This document shows positions 41,467 through 50,503 of a DNA stretch of 64,000 nucleotides, piece after piece. The DNA is taken from the NCBI GenBank assembly GCA_052143655.1, contig JBKQSL010000107.1, positions 5,354-69,353 on the forward strand, written 5' to 3'. Within the stretch, counting starts at the first letter, position 1. The number at the start of each line of letters is the position of its first letter. The notes beneath the pieces are model-generated. The model was not told the origin of the DNA and made no database searches. It saw nothing but the letters and a program-made list of their open reading frames with translations. The stretch comes from CAVSUR01 sp052143655. GTDB taxonomy: Bacteria; Actinomycetota; Actinomycetes; Streptosporangiales; Streptosporangiaceae. The position numbers and the translations under genes are program-made.

Positions 41467-41606
41467 CGGATCACCTCCGCTTCGCCCCGCGGCCACGGTG
41501 CCGCGCGCCGGACATCAGCTATCCGCATGCTAGAGCGGCAGGCGACCGCTGCGCAGCAGGGAGGTGCCCCGCCGCGCCCGGCGGCACCGCGCCCGGCAGC
41601 ACCGGG

Positions 41607-43853
41607 TCAGGACGCGGCGGACGTCCTCGCGGACTGGGCAGCCTGCTGGGCCATCGCTGCCGCGGCGCTGCCCTCCAGTTCCAGCCGCGGCACGATCGGC
41701 TCCAGGAACCGCGGCATCCACCAGGCGCGCACCCCGAGCAGCGACATCACCGACGGGACGAGGACCATGCGGACCAGCGAGGCGTCGATGAGCACCGCGA
41801 ACGCCATCCCGATCGCGAGCATCTTCACGGTGGGGTCGGAGTCCAGCACGAAGCTGGCGAACACCACCACCATGATCGCCGCTGCGGTGGTTATCACCCG
41901 GGCCGTGCCGCCGATGCCGATCGCCACGCTGCGGTGGCTGTCGCCGGTGGCGATGTAGCTCTCATGCACCCGCGACAGCAGGAACACCTCGTAGTCCATC
42001 GACAGGCCGAACACGATCGCGAACACCAGCATCGGCACGTACGCGGGAATCGGCAGCGTGGTCTGCAGCCCGATCAGGCTGGCTCCCCAGCCCCACTGGA
42101 AGATCGCGACGATCACGCCGTAGGCAGCGCCGATCGACAGCAGGTTCAGCACCGCGGCCTTGGCCGCTATCACCACCGACCGGAAGGCCACGGTCAGCAG
42201 GATGAACGAGATGCCCACCACGGCCAGGATCAGCCAGACCATCCGGCTGGTGATCCGATCGGTGAAATCGACCGTCGCCGCCGTCGTGCCCGTGACGTAG
42301 GTGGTGGCGTGCTCCTTGGGCAGCACGTCGTCGCGCAGTCGCTTCACCAGGCTCGCCGTGGCGGGTGCCTGCGGCCGCGTGGCGGGGATCGCGGTGAGCA
42401 CCGCGGTGGTGCCCGCGGAGTTCACGCTGGGCGGGGCCACCGCCGCGACCCCTGAGGTGGCCGCGACGTCCTTGCTCAGCTGGCTCAGCAGCGCCTGGTT
42501 GTCCGAGCTTGACTGCCTGGGCAGCTTGACCACGATCACCAGCGGGCCGTTGACGCCGACGCCGAAGCCCTCGCTGATCAGGTCGTAGGCGCGACGGCTG
42601 GAGTCCGATGTCGGGTTGGTGCCGTTGTCCGGCTGGCCGAGCGTGATGGAGAACAGCGGAATGGCCAGTACCACCAGCAGCGCCACGCTGGCGATTGCCC
42701 ACGGCCAGGGCCGCTCGCTGACCTTGCGCCCCCACCGGGCGAACGCGCTGTGCTCGTGCCGCTCGTGGGCAGCGTCCGCGGTCTGCGCCGCCTGCTGCTG
42801 GCCGGTGAGCCCGGCCCGCCGGGCCTCGCGCCGGGCCGACAGCGCCCGGATGTGGCCCCCCACCGTGCCCAGGAACGCGGGCACCAGCGTCAGCGCCGCC
42901 GCCATCGTGACCAGCACGACCAGCGCCGCCGCCAGGCCGAGCGAGCCGACGAAGCCAACCCCCGAGACGTACAGTCCGAGGATCGCGACGACCACGGTGC
43001 TGCCAGCGACCACGATCGCCGCCCCGGAGGTGCCCTCGGTCAGCGAGATCGACATGCTGATGTCCATCCCGGCATCGACCTGCTCGCGGTGCCGGGCCAC
43101 CAGGAACAGCCCGTAGTCCACCGCGACGCCGAGGCCGAGCAGGGTGGCGATGGTCGGCGCGGTCGTCGGGAACGTGATGACCGACGCGAGCAGGCCCACC
43201 AGCGACAGGCCCGCGCCGACGCTGAAGATCGCCGACACCAGCGGTATCGCTGCCGCGATCACCGAGCCGAACATGAACAGCAAGAGCACCAGCGCGCACG
43301 TCAGGCCGATGACCTCCGACTTGAGGTCATGCGTGGTCTGCCCGATCTGGCCGGCGCCGCCGCCGTACTCCACCTGCAAGCCTGCGGCCCGGGCCGGCTC
43401 GACCGCCTTGTTGAGCCGGTCCAGGTAGGAGGTGTCCAGCGAGTCCGGGTTCACGTTCCAGTTCACGCTGGCGTAGGCGATGGTGCCGTCCTTCGACACC
43501 GCGCTGGAATCGTCGGCGGCGAACGGGCTCACCGCCTTGATCACGTGCGGCAGCTTGCCGACGTTCGCGGTGGCCTGGTTCACCGCGTCCTGGGCCCCGG
43601 TCAGCGTGCCCTGCCGCGCGTGGAACACGATCTGCCCGGCGTATCCGCCCTGACCCGGGAAATCGCTGTTGAGAACGTTGAGCCCGGCGGATGAATCCGT
43701 GCCGGAAACCGTGTAGTCATTGACGTATTCGCCGCCGTAAAAATGGCGTGCGCCAAGCAGGCCGGCGAGCACGACCAGCCAGCCGGCGATGATTATCCAG
43801 TGCCGCCGCGCGGCGAATCCGCCCAGGCGCTCCAGCAGTTGGTTCACCGACAT
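41607..43853 (-). CDS. MMPL/RND-family transporter
   Basis: A 748-residue membrane exporter with two repeats, each made of one helix, an extracytoplasmic domain and five helices. Repeat 1 has LLGLGVAVDYGLFLVARHREQ with GxxxDY, and repeat 2 has IVFGLSMDYEVFLLSRVHE, the conserved GxxxDY proton-relay residues of MMPL proteins. Related proteins export lipids or drugs. ATG 43853 (MSVNQLLERLGGFAARR) is the family start; the upstream frame is not conserved. A 15-bp-arm palindrome (43874-43906) lies 20 bp before it. An Ala/Ser-rich tail ends the protein. It is divergent from the lipoprotein gene. Confidence 0.93.
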   Translation of the reverse strand: MSVNQLLERLGGFAARRHWIIIAGWLVVLAGLLGARHFYGGEYVNDYTVSGTDSSAGLNVLNSDFPGQGGYAGQIVFHARQGTLTGAQDAVNQATANVGKLPHVIKAVSPFAADDSSAVSKDGTIAYASVNWNVNPDSLDTSYLDRLNKAVEPARAAGLQVEYGGGAGQIGQTTHDLKSEVIGLTCALVLLLFMFGSVIAAAIPLVSAIFSVGAGLSLVGLLASVITFPTTAPTIATLLGLGVAVDYGLFLVARHREQVDAGMDISMSISLTEGTSGAAIVVAGSTVVVAILGLYVSGVGFVGSLGLAAALVVLVTMAAALTLVPAFLGTVGGHIRALSARREARRAGLTGQQQAAQTADAAHERHEHSAFARWGRKVSERPWPWAIASVALLVVLAIPLFSITLGQPDNGTNPTSDSSRRAYDLISEGFGVGVNGPLVIVVKLPRQSSSDNQALLSQLSKDVAATSGVAAVAPPSVNSAGTTAVLTAIPATRPQAPATASLVKRLRDDVLPKEHATTYVTGTTAATVDFTDRITSRMVWLILAVVGISFILLTVAFRSVVIAAKAAVLNLLSIGAAYGVIVAIFQWGWGASLIGLQTTLPIPAYVPMLVFAIVFGLSMDYEVFLLSRVHESYIATGDSHRSVAIGIGGTARVITTAAAIMVVVFASFVLDSDPTVKMLAIGMAFAVLIDASLVRMVLVPSVMSLLGVRAWWMPRFLEPIVPRLELEGSAAAAMAQQAAQSARTSAAS

Positions 43854-43873
43854 AACGTGGCAGCGAGGTAACA

Positions 43874-43906
43874 GCTGGTCATCACCCGCACCGGGTGATG
43901 ACCAGC
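43874..43906. promoter_or_regulatory. Candidate operator, 15-3-15 perfect palindrome before MMPL gene
   Basis: Arms 43874-43888 and 43892-43906 are exact reverse complements around CAC. It lies 20 bp before the MMPL start, in the divergent promoter region shared with the lipoprotein gene. MMPL genes are often controlled by TetR-type repressors, so an operator is plausible. An mRNA hairpin overlapping the ribosome site is the alternative. Confidence 0.6.
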
Positions 43907-44083
43907 AGCCCGGATAGACAGCCGCCGGGCAGCCGGGCCGGATCGGATCTCTGCGGACCTCCCGGCGCAGCCCGCCGGGAGGTGTCAGTCCCGGTCCCGG
44001 CGGACGGCGGAGCCGGTACGCTCTGCGGCGGGACTTTGCGCCACGCGGCGGGCCGCAGACAGCGTCAGAGCCGAGGAGCATTC

Positions 44084-44896
44084 GTGGGCGAGTGGGGACC
44101 AGTGCGGCAGCGTGGCCGCGGCCGGACCGGCCAGCGGGCTGGCGCGCGGGCGCTGCGCGCCATGGTGCTGGCGCTGGCTGGCTCGGCGCTGGCGGCCGGG
44201 TGCGCAAGCTCCCCCGCGAGCCACCCGGCCGCGCAGGGCAGCGGGCCCGCCAGGCCGACCGCGACCGCGCGCACGCCGACGACCAGCCAGCCGACCGTGA
44301 CTGCGTCGCCGACAGCCGCGTCGGCGCCGTCGGGCGGTCGCACAGTGATCCCGGTGCCGCCGCCGCCCGCCCGGCTGCACCAGACGCGGAAGTTCCCGAG
44401 CGCGCACACCCGGGTGTTCCGCGCGGAGATGACCGACCTGTGGGCCGCGATTGTCACCGGCAGGGCCCGGCTCGGCCGCCAGGCGTTCTTCCCGATCACT
44501 GCCTACACCCAGATCAAGGCCATCTACGACCCGGCGGCCGACTGGCACGACCGGCTGTTCCACGACTTCCGGCTGGACGTCGCCGCCGCGCACCGCTACC
44601 TGGGGCGCGGGGCGCGCCGCGCCCGCCTGGTCCGGGTGATGGTGCCGGCCAGCGAGGCCGCCTGGATCGTGCCGGGGGTCTGCGACAATTCCGGCAGCTA
44701 CTGGCACGTCGGCGGCGCCCGCCTGGTCTACCGGGAGCACCACCAGCTGCGGTCGATCGGGATCGCGTCGCTGATCTCCTGGCGGGGACGGTGGTACGTC
44801 GTGCATTTCGGCGCCGTGCTGCGCAGCGGTGACTACGGCATCGTCGACAGCCCGGCCGTCGGCCCGGGCATCCCCGGCCCGGCCGGCGGCTGCTGA
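44084..44896 (+). CDS. Lipoprotein of unknown function
   Basis: A 270-residue protein. GTG 44084 has GAGGAG 6 nt upstream. Arg-rich residues 1-25 and a hydrophobic core 26-36 lead to the lipobox LAAGC, with Cys40 the lipidation site. A Thr/Pro/Ala-rich linker (about 41-95) is followed by a folded domain (about 100-265) with FRAEMTDLWAAIVTG, FFPITAYTQIKAIYDP, DWHDRLFHDFRLD, GSYWHVGGARLVY and ISWRGRWYVVHFG. I know no named family for it. The domain looks like a surface-exposed protein tethered to the outer membrane leaflet. It shares the divergent promoter region with the MMPL gene. Confidence 0.75.
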   Translation: MGEWGPVRQRGRGRTGQRAGARALRAMVLALAGSALAAGCASSPASHPAAQGSGPARPTATARTPTTSQPTVTASPTAASAPSGGRTVIPVPPPPARLHQTRKFPSAHTRVFRAEMTDLWAAIVTGRARLGRQAFFPITAYTQIKAIYDPAADWHDRLFHDFRLDVAAAHRYLGRGARRARLVRVMVPASEAAWIVPGVCDNSGSYWHVGGARLVYREHHQLRSIGIASLISWRGRWYVVHFGAVLRSGDYGIVDSPAVGPGIPGPAGGC

Positions 44897-45009
44897 CCGC
44901 CAGCTACTGGCTGCCGCGCCGCTGAATGGCGGGCGCCGCGCCGATCACCGCAGCCAGCGATCGGCGGGCCAGCGGCGGGCCAGCAGGCCGGCCCGCCGGC
45001 AGACGGCGG

Positions 45010-46443
45010 CTACCACATGGCCGGGTGCCGGCCGCGCCACGGCCGGGCCGCCTCCAGCTGGGCCGACAGCGAGATCAGCGTGCCCTCCTCGCCGATTCGC
45101 CCGGCCAGCATCACGCCGATCGGCAGTCCCGCCTCGGTCCAGTGCAGCGGCAGCGTGACCGCGGGCTGGCCGGACAGGTTGTAGACGGCCGTCCATGGCG
45201 TGAACAGCTTCTGCCGCTCGAAGTTCTCGGCCGGCTCCACCTCTTCGAAGTAGCCGATGGGCGCGGGCGGTGCGGCCAGGGTCGGAGAGAGCAGCGCGTC
45301 GTAGGCGTTCAGCTGCTGCAGCGCCGGGCGCATCAGCGACTGCAGGTACGCCTGCGCGTACAGCAGGTCGACCGCGCTCAGCGCCAGGCCTCGGCCGCGC
45401 AGGTACCGGGTCAGCGGGAGCAGTTGCTCCTCCTGCTCCGGGCTGACCGGCGCCAGCGCCGCCATCGAGTACCACAGCGTCTCGAACGCCGGCACGGCCT
45501 CGGGCCGGAACGGCAGGTCGATGTCGACGACCTCGTGACCGAGGTCGGCGAGCAGCGCGCTGGCCGACTCGTAGGCGGCAATGCACTCCGGGTGCGGCTT
45601 GACGCCGGGCATGACGGTCTGCAGGGACCGGGCGATCGTCAGCCGGCCGGGCTCGCGGCTCGCGTAGCCGAGGAACGACTCGCCGGGAGCCAGCGGCGGC
45701 TGGGTGTACATGTCCCCGGGGTAGTTGCCGGCCATCACGTCGAGCAGCAGCGCGGCGTCGGCGACGGTGCGGGCGATCGGCCCGTCGGTGGCCAGCCCGC
45801 TCAGGTCGGGCATCAGCGGGCCGCCGGAGATCCGGCCGCGGCTCGGCTTGATGCCGAACAGCCCGCACGCGCTGGACGGGATCCGGATCGAGCCGCCGCC
45901 GTCACTGCCCTGCGCCGCCGGGGCGAGCCCGGCCGCGACTGCCGCCGCAGCGCCGCCGCTGGATCCGCCGGCTGACCGGGACGGGTCCCACGGGGTGCGG
46001 GCAGGCGGGCCGATCCTGGTCTCGGTGTAGCAGGGCAGGCCGAACTCCGGCGTGGCCGTCTTCCCGGTGCAGACCGATCCGCCCGCGCGCAGCGCGGCGA
46101 CAACATAGTCGTCCTCTGTCGGCACGTAGTCGGCGAAGGCCATGCTGCCCAGCGTCATCCGCACGCCGGCGACCTGGTTCAGGTCCTTGATCGGGATCGG
46201 CACCCCGGTCAGCGGCGGCAGCGGCTCACTCCCGCCATCGCGGCGGCAGCCGGCGACAGCCTCGGCCGCCGCAGCGGCCTGCTCGCCGGCCAGCTCGCCG
46301 GTGACCGTGTAGAACGCCCCGACCTGAGCGTTGAGCCGGCCGATCCGGTCCAGATAATGGCTGGTCAGCTCGACCGGCGACAGCTCGCCGGACCGAATCG
46401 CCGCCGCCTGCTCGACCACTGTCAGGTCATGAAGCTCCGTCAC
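45010..46443 (-). CDS. Amidase (amidase-signature family)
   Basis: A 477-residue amidase-signature hydrolase. The catalytic Lys is in PIPIKDLNQVAG, the cis-Ser in RSAGGSSGGAAAAVAAG, and the nucleophile Ser in GSDGGGSIRIPSS. CGLFGIKPSRGRIS follows as usual. These enzymes hydrolyse amides (for example acylamides, nylon-type oligomers or aryl amides); the substrate is unknown. There is no signal peptide, so it is cytoplasmic. It starts at GTG 46443 with only a weak ribosome site. No GatB or GatC gene is adjacent, so it is not the tRNA amidotransferase subunit. Confidence 0.9.
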   Translation of the reverse strand: MTELHDLTVVEQAAAIRSGELSPVELTSHYLDRIGRLNAQVGAFYTVTGELAGEQAAAAAEAVAGCRRDGGSEPLPPLTGVPIPIKDLNQVAGVRMTLGSMAFADYVPTEDDYVVAALRAGGSVCTGKTATPEFGLPCYTETRIGPPARTPWDPSRSAGGSSGGAAAAVAAGLAPAAQGSDGGGSIRIPSSACGLFGIKPSRGRISGGPLMPDLSGLATDGPIARTVADAALLLDVMAGNYPGDMYTQPPLAPGESFLGYASREPGRLTIARSLQTVMPGVKPHPECIAAYESASALLADLGHEVVDIDLPFRPEAVPAFETLWYSMAALAPVSPEQEEQLLPLTRYLRGRGLALSAVDLLYAQAYLQSLMRPALQQLNAYDALLSPTLAAPPAPIGYFEEVEPAENFERQKLFTPWTAVYNLSGQPAVTLPLHWTEAGLPIGVMLAGRIGEEGTLISLSAQLEAARPWRGRHPAMW

Positions 46444-46516
46444 GATACCGAACAGTAGACCGGTGCCCCGGGGCCAGCCACGATCCCCCCGATCGGTGTC
46501 GTGCTTGGGGGTTTCC

Positions 46517-46522
46517 TATGAT
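46517..46522 (+). promoter_or_regulatory. -10-like TATGAT upstream of NERD protein gene
   Basis: TATGAT matches the primary sigma -10 consensus at five of six positions in an otherwise GC-rich stretch, 24 bp before GTG 46546. No good -35 is visible. The transcript would have a very short leader, which fits the lack of a ribosome site. Confidence 0.4.
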
Positions 46523-46545
46523 CCGGATTCGGTTACGCTCAAAAT

Positions 46546-47397
46546 GTGGAGCGGGAACCCGGCCCTGATACGGAAATGGCGCCGCATAACGCAGCCGATA
46601 ATGCGCTGCCTGAGCCGGAGCAGCCGGCTGGGCAGCCATCGTCGGTGCGGATCACCGCGCCGCGGCCGGTGGTCCGTCGGCAGCCGCAGCCCCGCCGCTC
46701 GCTCGCCGACCGGCTCGCGCACGACCCGCGGCTGCCGACGTGGATCCGCCGGGCCGTCATCGCCGGTGCCGTCGGGATCGCGATCGGGATCTGGCTGAGC
46801 TGGCAGCTGGGCATCACCCTGGCCGCGCTGGTGGCGGTCGGGGACACGGTCTACCAGTCGCGGACGATGTCGGTGATCCCGGCCGCCGCCCGGGTAGCCG
46901 CGGCGCAGCGCCGCACCCGGCGGCGGGTGGCGGTGCTGCGCACCTCCGGCTACGTGGCCCTGCACGCGCGCCGTATCCCCGGCAGCAGGTCGGTCATCGA
47001 TCACCTGGTGATCGGCCCGGCCGGCGTCTTCGCCGTCGACTCCGAGTACTGGGACCGGCGGCTGGCGGTCCGGGTGACCGCCGGCAACGTGCTCTACCAC
47101 GGGCCGGTGAGCAAGAAGGAACGGCTGGTGCACGCCCGCTGGGAGGCTGCGCAGGCATCGCGCCTGGTCGGCGGCGCGCTAGGCCAGCCGCTGGGGGTCC
47201 GCCCGGTCATGGTGATCTACGGCCCGAAGATCCCGTGGGCGGTCACCAGCCTGCGCGGGGTCGACGTGTTCGCCGGCGGCTGGGTACGCAAGTACTTCCG
47301 CCGGCGGGCCAAGGCGATGGGCCGCCAGCGGCTGAGCTCAGCCCAGATCGCCCGGATCCACGAGGCCGCCAACAAGGTCCTGCCGCCCGTGCACTAG
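46546..47397 (+). CDS. NERD-domain membrane protein
   Basis: A 283-residue protein. Residues 1-65 are polar and Pro/Arg-rich, 67-100 are hydrophobic (AVIAGAVGIAIGIWLSWQLG, LAALVAVGDTVY), and about 120-230 form a NERD (nuclease-related) domain: SRSVIDHLVIGPAGVFAVDSE, WEAAQASRLVGG, VMVIYGPKIPW. IDHLVIGPxGVFxVDxK is the family's main motif; here the usual final Lys is Glu (VDSEYW), so nuclease activity is uncertain. GTG 46546 has no ribosome site; the transcript may be leaderless or nearly so. Confidence 0.8.
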   Translation: MEREPGPDTEMAPHNAADNALPEPEQPAGQPSSVRITAPRPVVRRQPQPRRSLADRLAHDPRLPTWIRRAVIAGAVGIAIGIWLSWQLGITLAALVAVGDTVYQSRTMSVIPAAARVAAAQRRTRRRVAVLRTSGYVALHARRIPGSRSVIDHLVIGPAGVFAVDSEYWDRRLAVRVTAGNVLYHGPVSKKERLVHARWEAAQASRLVGGALGQPLGVRPVMVIYGPKIPWAVTSLRGVDVFAGGWVRKYFRRRAKAMGRQRLSSAQIARIHEAANKVLPPVH

Positions 47398-47707
47398 CGG
47401 CGGGATCGCCGCCAGCGGCCCGTCCGGCCCGATTCCGGCCATAGGCTTTCCGCACCCGGGCTGCCCGGCGGCGCGCCGCTGAGCCCGTCGCGCGCGCTAG
47501 CCGCGGCGGCACCGGCGCGCCGGGCCGCCGGCCCTGGCGGGAGGCGGCCAGTGACCGGCCCGCGGCAGCGCGGACGCGCCGAGACGCTGGGCCGCGGCGG
47601 GCGGCAGGCGGTGGCCGGCCGGCCGCCGGCCGCGGTTACCCTGTGTTTCCTCGGCACGGCGCTGACCCGCGCAGTGCCCTGTCAGCGTGATCGGCGGAAG
47701 GCGGGAC
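47398..47707. other. 310-bp intergenic region before menA
   Basis: Very GC-rich, with several GGCC/CGGCCG runs. GGTTACCCTGTG (near 47635) may hold a -10 element, but no pair is clear. Nothing else is seen. Confidence 0.4.
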
Positions 47708-48580
47708 GTGGCGGCGGTACGAGACTGGGTCGCGGGGGCGCGGCCGCGGACGCTGCCAGCGGCGGTGGTGCCGGTCGTGGTGGGCTCCGGGGTGGCCGCC
47801 GGCTACGGCCGGTTCTCGCTGTGGCGGGCCGCGCTCGCGCTGGTCGTCGCGCTGGCGCTGCAGATCGGGGTGAACTACGCCAACGACTACAGCGACGGGG
47901 TGCGCGGCACCGACGAGGAGCGGATCGGGCCGGCCCGGCTCACCGCGTCCGGCCTCGCCCGGCCCCGCCAGGTGCTCGCCGCAGCGCTGGCCTGCTTCTT
48001 CATCGCCTGCGCGGCCGGGCTGGTGCTGGCCGCGGTGACCTCATGGTGGCTGCTGCTGGTCGGGGTCGCGGCGGTCGCCGCCGCGTGGTTCTACACCGGC
48101 GGGTCCCGGCCGTACGGCTACCGGGGGCTCGGCGAGGTGTCGGTGTTCGTGTTCTTCGGGCTGGCCGCGGTGGCCGGCACCGCGTACGTGCAGATGCGAT
48201 CGCTGACACCGCTGGCCGTGGCCGCTGCCGTGCCGGTGGGGCTGCTGGCCTGCGCGCTGCTGGTCATCAACAACCTGCGCGACATCCCGACCGACGAGGT
48301 GACCGGCAAGCGGACCCTGGCCGTGGTGCTCGGGGACCAGCGGACCCGGCTGCTGTACGGGGCCTGCATGGTGGTGCCGTTCGCCGTAGCCGTGGCCATG
48401 GCCCCGGCTGCGCCGCTGGCCCTGGTGGCGCTGATCGCGGTGCCGCTCGCGGTGCCGCCGCTGCGGCGAGTGCACGACGGCGCCGTCGGCCCCGGGCTGA
48501 TCGCCGCGCTCGGCCAGACCGGCCGCCTGCAGCTCGCCTTCGGCGCCCTGCTGACCCTGGGCCTGGCCGTCCGCTTCTGA
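47708..48580 (+). CDS. menA: 1,4-dihydroxy-2-naphthoate polyprenyltransferase (MenA)
   Basis: A 290-residue UbiA-superfamily prenyltransferase that joins dihydroxynaphthoate with a polyprenyl diphosphate in menaquinone synthesis at the membrane. The first Asp-rich motif is NYANDYSDGVRGTD (near 63-76), and the second is NNLRDIPTDEVTGKRTLAV (near 194-212). RPRTLPAAVVPV at the start is characteristic of MenA. Eight or nine hydrophobic helices are visible. GTG 47708 is preferred to GTG 47687 because GGAAGG lies 6 nt upstream. No other men genes are nearby. A palindrome follows the stop. Confidence 0.94.
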   Translation: MAAVRDWVAGARPRTLPAAVVPVVVGSGVAAGYGRFSLWRAALALVVALALQIGVNYANDYSDGVRGTDEERIGPARLTASGLARPRQVLAAALACFFIACAAGLVLAAVTSWWLLLVGVAAVAAAWFYTGGSRPYGYRGLGEVSVFVFFGLAAVAGTAYVQMRSLTPLAVAAAVPVGLLACALLVINNLRDIPTDEVTGKRTLAVVLGDQRTRLLYGACMVVPFAVAVAMAPAAPLALVALIAVPLAVPPLRRVHDGAVGPGLIAALGQTGRLQLAFGALLTLGLAVRF

Positions 48581-48585
48581 CTCAC

Positions 48586-48599
48586 CGGGTCCGGACCCG
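48586..48599. terminator. 14-bp palindrome after menA
   Basis: CGGGTCC followed by its reverse complement GGACCCG, 6 nt past the stop and between convergent genes. Possible bidirectional terminator; no T-tract. Confidence 0.3.
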
Positions 48600-48650
48600 C
48601 CCTGGCTCAGCCGGGTCCGGTCCCGGCGACCCTGATCCGCCTGGCTCGCG

Positions 48651-49844
48651 TCAGCCGGCCGACCCGGAATCTGCCCGCGCAGCGGGCGGCTCGCCGGTGC
48701 GCGGTCCGGGCCCCGCGGGCGGGACGGTCCCGGTTCCCGGCACCGCGGCTCCCTCGGTTCCCGGCGCCGGCACCGCCGGGGCGGCAGGCGGGCCGGGCAG
48801 GCCGAGGGCGGCCAGCGCGGCCGGCACCGCCGGGTGCGGCGCGCCGTTCGGCTCGCCCGCGGTGACGGCGGCCCTGGCCGGGCCATCCGCCACGGCGGGC
48901 GTCCCGGCGCCGGCCGGCGCCCCCGCGCCGCTGCCCTGGCCCTGCTGCCCGGAAGTCCCGGCCATCCCGGCCGCCGAACCGTCGAATGCCGAGGTGATCG
49001 CCTTCAGCGCGCTGGTGAGCTCGCTCGGGATCATCCACATGGTGGATCCGCTGCCCTGCGCGAGCTGCGGCAGGGTCTGCAGGTACTGGTAGGCGAGCAG
49101 CTTCGGGTCAGGGTCTCCCTCGTGGATCGAGCGGAAGACTGTGCCGATCGCCTGGGACTGGCCCTCGGAGCGCAGGATCGCGCTCTGCTTGTCACCCTCG
49201 GCGCGCAGGATCGTGCCCTGCTTGTCGCCCTCGGCGGTGAGGATCTGCGCCTGGCGCAGGCCCTCGGCGGTCAGGACCGCCGCGCGCTTCTCCCGTTCGG
49301 CGCGCATCTGCTTCTCCATCGCGTCGATGACGCTCTTCGGCGGATCGATCGCCTTGATCTCCACCCGGGTCACCCGGATCCCCCATTTGCCGGAGGCGTC
49401 GTCCAGCACGCCGCGCAGCATCGTGTTGATCTTGTCCCGGGACGTCAGGGTCACCTCCAGGTCCATCGAGCCGATCACGCTGCGCAGCATCGTCGCGGTG
49501 AGCTGCTCGATCGCCTGGATGTAGTTGACGATCTCGTAGTCAGCAGCGCGCGGGTCGGTCACCTGGAAGAACAGCACCGTGTCGATCTTGACGACCAGGT
49601 TGTCCTCGGTGATCACCGGCTGGCCGAGGAAGGAAACCACCTGCTCCCGCAGGTCGATCAGCGGCTTGACCCGGTCGATGAACGGGACGATGATGTTCAT
49701 CCCCGGCTGGAGCGTCTTTCGGTACCTGCCCAGGCGCTCCACGTTCCTGGCCCGGGCCTGCGGCACGATCCGGATGGCCCGGGTCGCGGTCAGCACGATC
49801 AGCAGGATGATCACAACGGCAGCGATGCCAAAGCTTTCAATCAT
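48651..49844 (-). CDS. SPFH/stomatin-like protein (QmcA/paraslipin type)
   Basis: A 397-residue protein with an N-terminal membrane helix (about 8-27, AAVVIILLIVLTATRAI) followed by the PHB/SPFH domain (about 30-200): PQARARNVERLGRY, PGMNIIVPFIDRV, DLREQVVSF, VLFFQVTDPRAADYEI, LRSVIGSMDLE. A coiled coil of repeated AEGDKQ units follows (about 205-260), and the last 110 residues are Gly/Pro/Ala-rich. ATG 49844 is preferred over GTG 49850 because AGGGAG lies 5 nt before it. It overlaps the tail of the NfeD gene, so the pair is translationally coupled. Stomatin/NfeD pairs are linked to membrane quality control and microdomains. Confidence 0.93.
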   Translation of the reverse strand: MIESFGIAAVVIILLIVLTATRAIRIVPQARARNVERLGRYRKTLQPGMNIIVPFIDRVKPLIDLREQVVSFLGQPVITEDNLVVKIDTVLFFQVTDPRAADYEIVNYIQAIEQLTATMLRSVIGSMDLEVTLTSRDKINTMLRGVLDDASGKWGIRVTRVEIKAIDPPKSVIDAMEKQMRAEREKRAAVLTAEGLRQAQILTAEGDKQGTILRAEGDKQSAILRSEGQSQAIGTVFRSIHEGDPDPKLLAYQYLQTLPQLAQGSGSTMWMIPSELTSALKAITSAFDGSAAGMAGTSGQQGQGSGAGAPAGAGTPAVADGPARAAVTAGEPNGAPHPAVPAALAALGLPGPPAAPAVPAPGTEGAAVPGTGTVPPAGPGPRTGEPPAARADSGSAG

Positions 49845-49846
49845 GG

Positions 49847-50278
49847 TCACTCCCTGGGATAGACGAGGGCGGTCGCGCCCTCGATCTCCAGCACGTCAAC
49901 GGTGGTCCCAGCCGGGATCACGAGGGTCTCGTCGTAGGGCCGGGCCGACCATTCCTCGCCCCCGATCTGGACCCGGCCCGTGTGCGCGCTCACCTCGTCC
50001 AGCACCAGAGCTTTCTTGCCGACGAGCGCGGCGGTTCCGCTGCGCAGCGGCGGCGGCTGGCGGATGTGGCGCATGCCGATCGGCCGGATGACGCCCAGGC
50101 CCGCGCCGGCCGCGACGACGAATGCGGCGAACTCCACCGGGACGCTGCCGCCGGCCACGGCGGCGATCGCGCCGGCTGCCGCGGCCAGGGCGATCAGCCC
50201 GAATGCGAGCGTGGTTGTCAGGACCTCGGCCACGCCAAGCGCGGCGGCCGCGATCAGCCAGATGATCCACGCGCTCAT
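49847..50278 (-). CDS. NfeD-like membrane protein
   Basis: A 143-residue short NfeD. Two or three hydrophobic helices (about 3-70, WIIWLIAAAALGVAEVL onward) precede a C-terminal OB-fold domain (about 80-143: GKKALVLDEVSAHTGRVQIG, WSAR, IPAGTTVDVLEIEGATALV). It is immediately upstream of the stomatin-like gene and shares its final codon region with the next start. In characterised systems NfeD OB domains contact SPFH partners. The ATG at 50278 has GGAG about 6 nt upstream. Confidence 0.9.
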   Translation of the reverse strand: MSAWIIWLIAAAALGVAEVLTTTLAFGLIALAAAAGAIAAVAGGSVPVEFAAFVVAAGAGLGVIRPIGMRHIRQPPPLRSGTAALVGKKALVLDEVSAHTGRVQIGGEEWSARPYDETLVIPAGTTVDVLEIEGATALVYPRE

Positions 50279-50503
50279 GGCCGCTCCGGCAGTTACTGCG
50301 TTGAGCGAACGCTCCTACATTGACAGTAACCCCGCGGCGCCGCGGGCGGCACCAGCCCGGCCCGGCCCGGCCCCCGGGTTCTTCCCAGCACCGGCCGGGG
50401 CAGTGAATCATGGGGTGATCAGGCCAGGGCGAGCGGTACGGTGACCGGCAAGCCACGCCGCCGGCCCCTCGGCCAGCCGGTGCGACAACGGACGGACATC
50501 GTG

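Noticed and set aside
26170..41880. Further GATCATG or CATGATC sites at about 26170, 39979 and 41872 as members of the dispersed repeat
   Set aside because: They sit inside conserved coding sequence and lack the rest of the stem.
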